Source: Thiothrix sp. (GTDB lineage Bacteria > Pseudomonadota > Gammaproteobacteria > Thiotrichales > Thiotrichaceae). Taken from it: a DNA stretch of 64,000 nt. The notes beneath the pieces were generated by a model. It had not been told where the DNA came from and made no database searches. It saw nothing but the letters and a program-made list of their open reading frames with translations. The position numbers were made by a program, and so were the translations under genes. The stretch spans positions 1 to 64,000 of the forward strand of contig NZ_JAQTLS010000015.1 of NCBI RefSeq assembly GCF_028714775.1. The letters are read 5' to 3'. Position 1 is the stretch's first letter. Every line of letters begins with the position of its first letter. This document shows positions 62,353 through 64,000 of the stretch, one piece after another.

Positions 62353-63272
62353 TAACGGATTTCCATGCCGGAGTTAACAATCCACTCTAATCTGTCTTCG
62401 CCGTAGACATGAGCAATGATTTGTCCACGGTTAGACTTGCCAGCACTACGCCCCAAAGCGATGAGTTTTCCATCAACTTCCTTGTTTGCGACAGCAACCT
62501 TAGTGAATGCTTTTAAAGTATCTTCACTGTGAGTTGTTGCAACCACTTGAATATCTAGCTCTTTTGCTAACGTAAATAGTTTTTTCCATACCTCCTCCTG
62601 AATCGAGTAGTGCAGCCCATTCTCGAATTCGTCAATCAGTAAGAAACCATTCTTTGCTTTCAATGCACTCAAAAATATTTGAAGGATACGACTCACGCCT
62701 TCACCCATTGCTTTAAGTGGAACAGCTTTGGCTTTTCCTTTTATTTTTAGAACGGCAACCCTTTCCTCTTTCTTATCAGGAGATTGAACGAAAATTACAT
62801 TTGTAATGTCTGCATTAAAAATAGTCAACGTCTCTTTAACGATATGTTCTTCAGAATCTAAATAGGCAGTATCCCATTGCTGAGCAAGGTCATTCTCATG
62901 AGCAAGTTGGCTGTCAACTAGAGCAAAGGGTTTTTGATGATCACGCCATTCATGTTCTGGATCACAATTTTCATAAACTTCACCAAGGCGATCGTCATAG
63001 TCAGGATAAAAGCATACAGATTCTTTGTCACCCTGAATTGAAATACTTTTGCTGCGTTCTTGATATATGACACCATTGAAAAGTTCATGTCGACTTTTTA
63101 AAAGATTTCTTAATGATTCTGTTGAGCCGCCTTGAGCAAAAACCGCAATAGCCTCCAACAACGTACTCTTCCCGCTGTTATTTCTCCCCACGATCAGGTT
63201 CACCCGCCCCAGTGAGGGGATGGTGAGGTCTTCAAAGCAGCGGAAATTCTTGATGTGCAGGCTGTCGAGCAT
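62352..63272 (-). CDS. AAA ATPase of the OLD/RecF-like (AAA_15/AAA_21) type
   Basis: This 306-residue ABC-type ATPase has Walker A GRNNSGKST at 29-37, an ABC-signature-like region GEGVSRILQIFLSALKA, Walker B FLLIDEFENGLH, and the switch motif VVATTHSED. This is the ATPase found with TOPRIM partners in OLD, PARIS and similar systems. Gene and TOPRIM partner overlap by one base. The central part (about 62700-63100) is AT-rich, a hint of transfer. A defence role is inferred from the pairing. Confidence 0.82.
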   Translation of the reverse strand: MLDSLHIKNFRCFEDLTIPSLGRVNLIVGRNNSGKSTLLEAIAVFAQGGSTESLRNLLKSRHELFNGVIYQERSKSISIQGDKESVCFYPDYDDRLGEVYENCDPEHEWRDHQKPFALVDSQLAHENDLAQQWDTAYLDSEEHIVKETLTIFNADITNVIFVQSPDKKEERVAVLKIKGKAKAVPLKAMGEGVSRILQIFLSALKAKNGFLLIDEFENGLHYSIQEEVWKKLFTLAKELDIQVVATTHSEDTLKAFTKVAVANKEVDGKLIALGRSAGKSNRGQIIAHVYGEDRLEWIVNSGMEIR

Positions 63273-63383
63273 GGCGTTTGTCCTTCATTCTAAGTCCCCT
63301 GACTATAGCAAGTTTCAGGCCGAAGCAGTACGTTTGGCGCAAGCCTGTTCAAGCGAAGGGGCAGGGCGCATATAATGCCCGCT

Positions 63384-63728
63384 ATGACAAAAATCGCAAG
63401 CCTTACCGACCTGAACTTCCATCATGTGCTAGAAGAAACGCCCGGCGCAGCACTGGTGTTTTTCACAGCGCCCAACTGCGGTGCGTGCCGTAGCCTCAAG
63501 CGGGCGTTGGAAAAATTCCTGCACACACACTCGCCGTTGCCGGTATTTGAGGTCGATGCTGTCCACAACGGCGGGCTGGTCAATGCGTTGGATATTTTCC
63601 ATCTGCCCGCGCTGTTCCTGTATGTGGATGGGCACTACCACTGCGAATTGAAGTGCGAAGCGTTGCCTGCCCGCATCCACCACGCCATCCAAACCGCCCT
63701 GAGCCAGCCCGCCGAGGACGAACCATGA
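63384..63728 (+). CDS. Thioredoxin-like protein with CGAC active site
   Basis: This 114-residue protein has a thioredoxin fold with FFTAPNCGACRSLKRALE as the active-site region. The usual CGPC is CGAC here, which should raise the redox potential. The conserved cis-Pro is present in FHLPALFLYVDG. ATG 63384 was chosen over 63375 (MPAM leader) as a typical start. Its stop overlaps the ampD start (ATGA). Confidence 0.85.
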   Translation: MTKIASLTDLNFHHVLEETPGAALVFFTAPNCGACRSLKRALEKFLHTHSPLPVFEVDAVHNGGLVNALDIFHLPALFLYVDGHYHCELKCEALPARIHHAIQTALSQPAEDEP

Positions 63729-64000
63729 ACATTGATACCGCAACAGGGCTGTTGGATTGCGCCCGCCAATGCCCATCGCCCAACTATGACGAACGCCCGG
63801 ACGGTTGTACCCCCGACCTGATCGTGCTGCACAATATCAGCCTGCCGCCCTACGAATTCGGTGGCAACTGGATCGACCACCTATTCACCAATCAGCTTGA
63901 CCCCGCCGCGCATCCTTTCTTTGCGGAAATCTGTCATCTGCGCGTCGCTAGCCACCTGCTGATCCGGCGAGAAGGTGAGATCGTCCAATACGTGCCATTT
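63725..64000 (+). CDS. ampD: AmpD, anhydro-N-acetylmuramyl-L-alanine amidase (cut by window edge)
   Basis: The first 92 residues of an amidase_2 protein are visible. It has CPSPNYDERPDGCTPDLIVLHNISLPP, where the His in VLHNISLPP is the first zinc ligand, then YEFGGNWIDHLFTNQLDPAAHPFFAEI and VASHLLIRREGEIVQYVPF, all close to the AmpD family. AmpD cleaves the amide bond of recycled anhydromuropeptides in the cytoplasm. The start overlaps the thioredoxin-like stop. The rest is outside the window. Confidence 0.92.
   Translation, partial: MNIDTATGLLDCARQCPSPNYDERPDGCTPDLIVLHNISLPPYEFGGNWIDHLFTNQLDPAAHPFFAEICHLRVASHLLIRREGEIVQYVPF

Overview
The window most likely comes from a gammaproteobacterial chromosome of moderate GC content. 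Gene content (Rep, CbpA/CbpM, Blc, AmpD, ComEC, Kup, YqjD/YqjE-like genes) supports the class. A filamentous sulfur oxidiser of the Thiothrix type is my best guess, from overall resemblance only. No rRNA, tRNA or CRISPR was seen.

Layout. 1-1550: the cut end of an IS256-type element, an AT-rich AIG1-like GTPase and a gene-free stretch. 1551-8955 (minus): a KdpD/KdpE-like sensor-regulator pair directly upstream of the K+ transporter gene kup, then phosphoketolase plus transaldolase. 9241-11675 (plus): a small two-repeat protein overlapping a patatin/beta-barrel (type Vd-like) gene. 11680-15217: a stress island (YflT-like protein, host-attachment protein, CbpA/CbpM, a small encapsulated-ferritin-like protein). 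15265-23162 (minus): lipocalin Blc, then a chain of overlapping genes running from two transglutaminase-like proteins through a MacAB/DevBCA-like exporter to a P-type ATPase. 23227-35193 (minus): small envelope and stress proteins (two Sll1863-like paralogues, CsbD, lipoproteins, YqjD/E-like, PLDc_N, Lmo0937-like) and a 2854-residue NdvB-type cyclic beta-glucan synthase at the end of a six-gene operon. 35580-39061: KtrAB, a helix-hairpin-helix protein with a lysine-rich tail, and a cyclophilin. 39107-42346: an LRR-Roc-COR-TIR protein. 42613-48454: the conserved ATP-grasp / alpha-E / transglutaminase-DUF2126 operon. 48538-56405: an antitoxin-like UPF0175 gene with a broken partner, an unknown membrane protein, DUF2062, ComEC, and a 775-residue tail-anchored protein made of Arg-Asp heptads. 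56562-64000: a BaiN-type flavoprotein, YchJ, TrpB-like enzyme, Rep helicase, an ATPase + TOPRIM pair upstream of rep, a thioredoxin-like protein and the start of ampD.

The strongest unexplained signal is one promoter-like element found four times (9010-9038, 11995-12023, 25307-25335, 35438-35466). Each copy has TTGCNA, exactly 17 bases, then CCTAAT preceded by GCG, and each points into a stress or carbon-metabolism operon. It would tie transaldolase/phosphoketolase, the YflT-like protein, the CsbD/Sll1863 cluster and the glucan synthase operon into one regulon. Other leads are the ATPase-TOPRIM-Rep operon (a split-Gabija-like layout), the ROCO-TIR protein, the Arg-Asp heptad protein, the encapsulated-ferritin-like protein without a visible shell gene, and possible dual translation starts in the cyclophilin.
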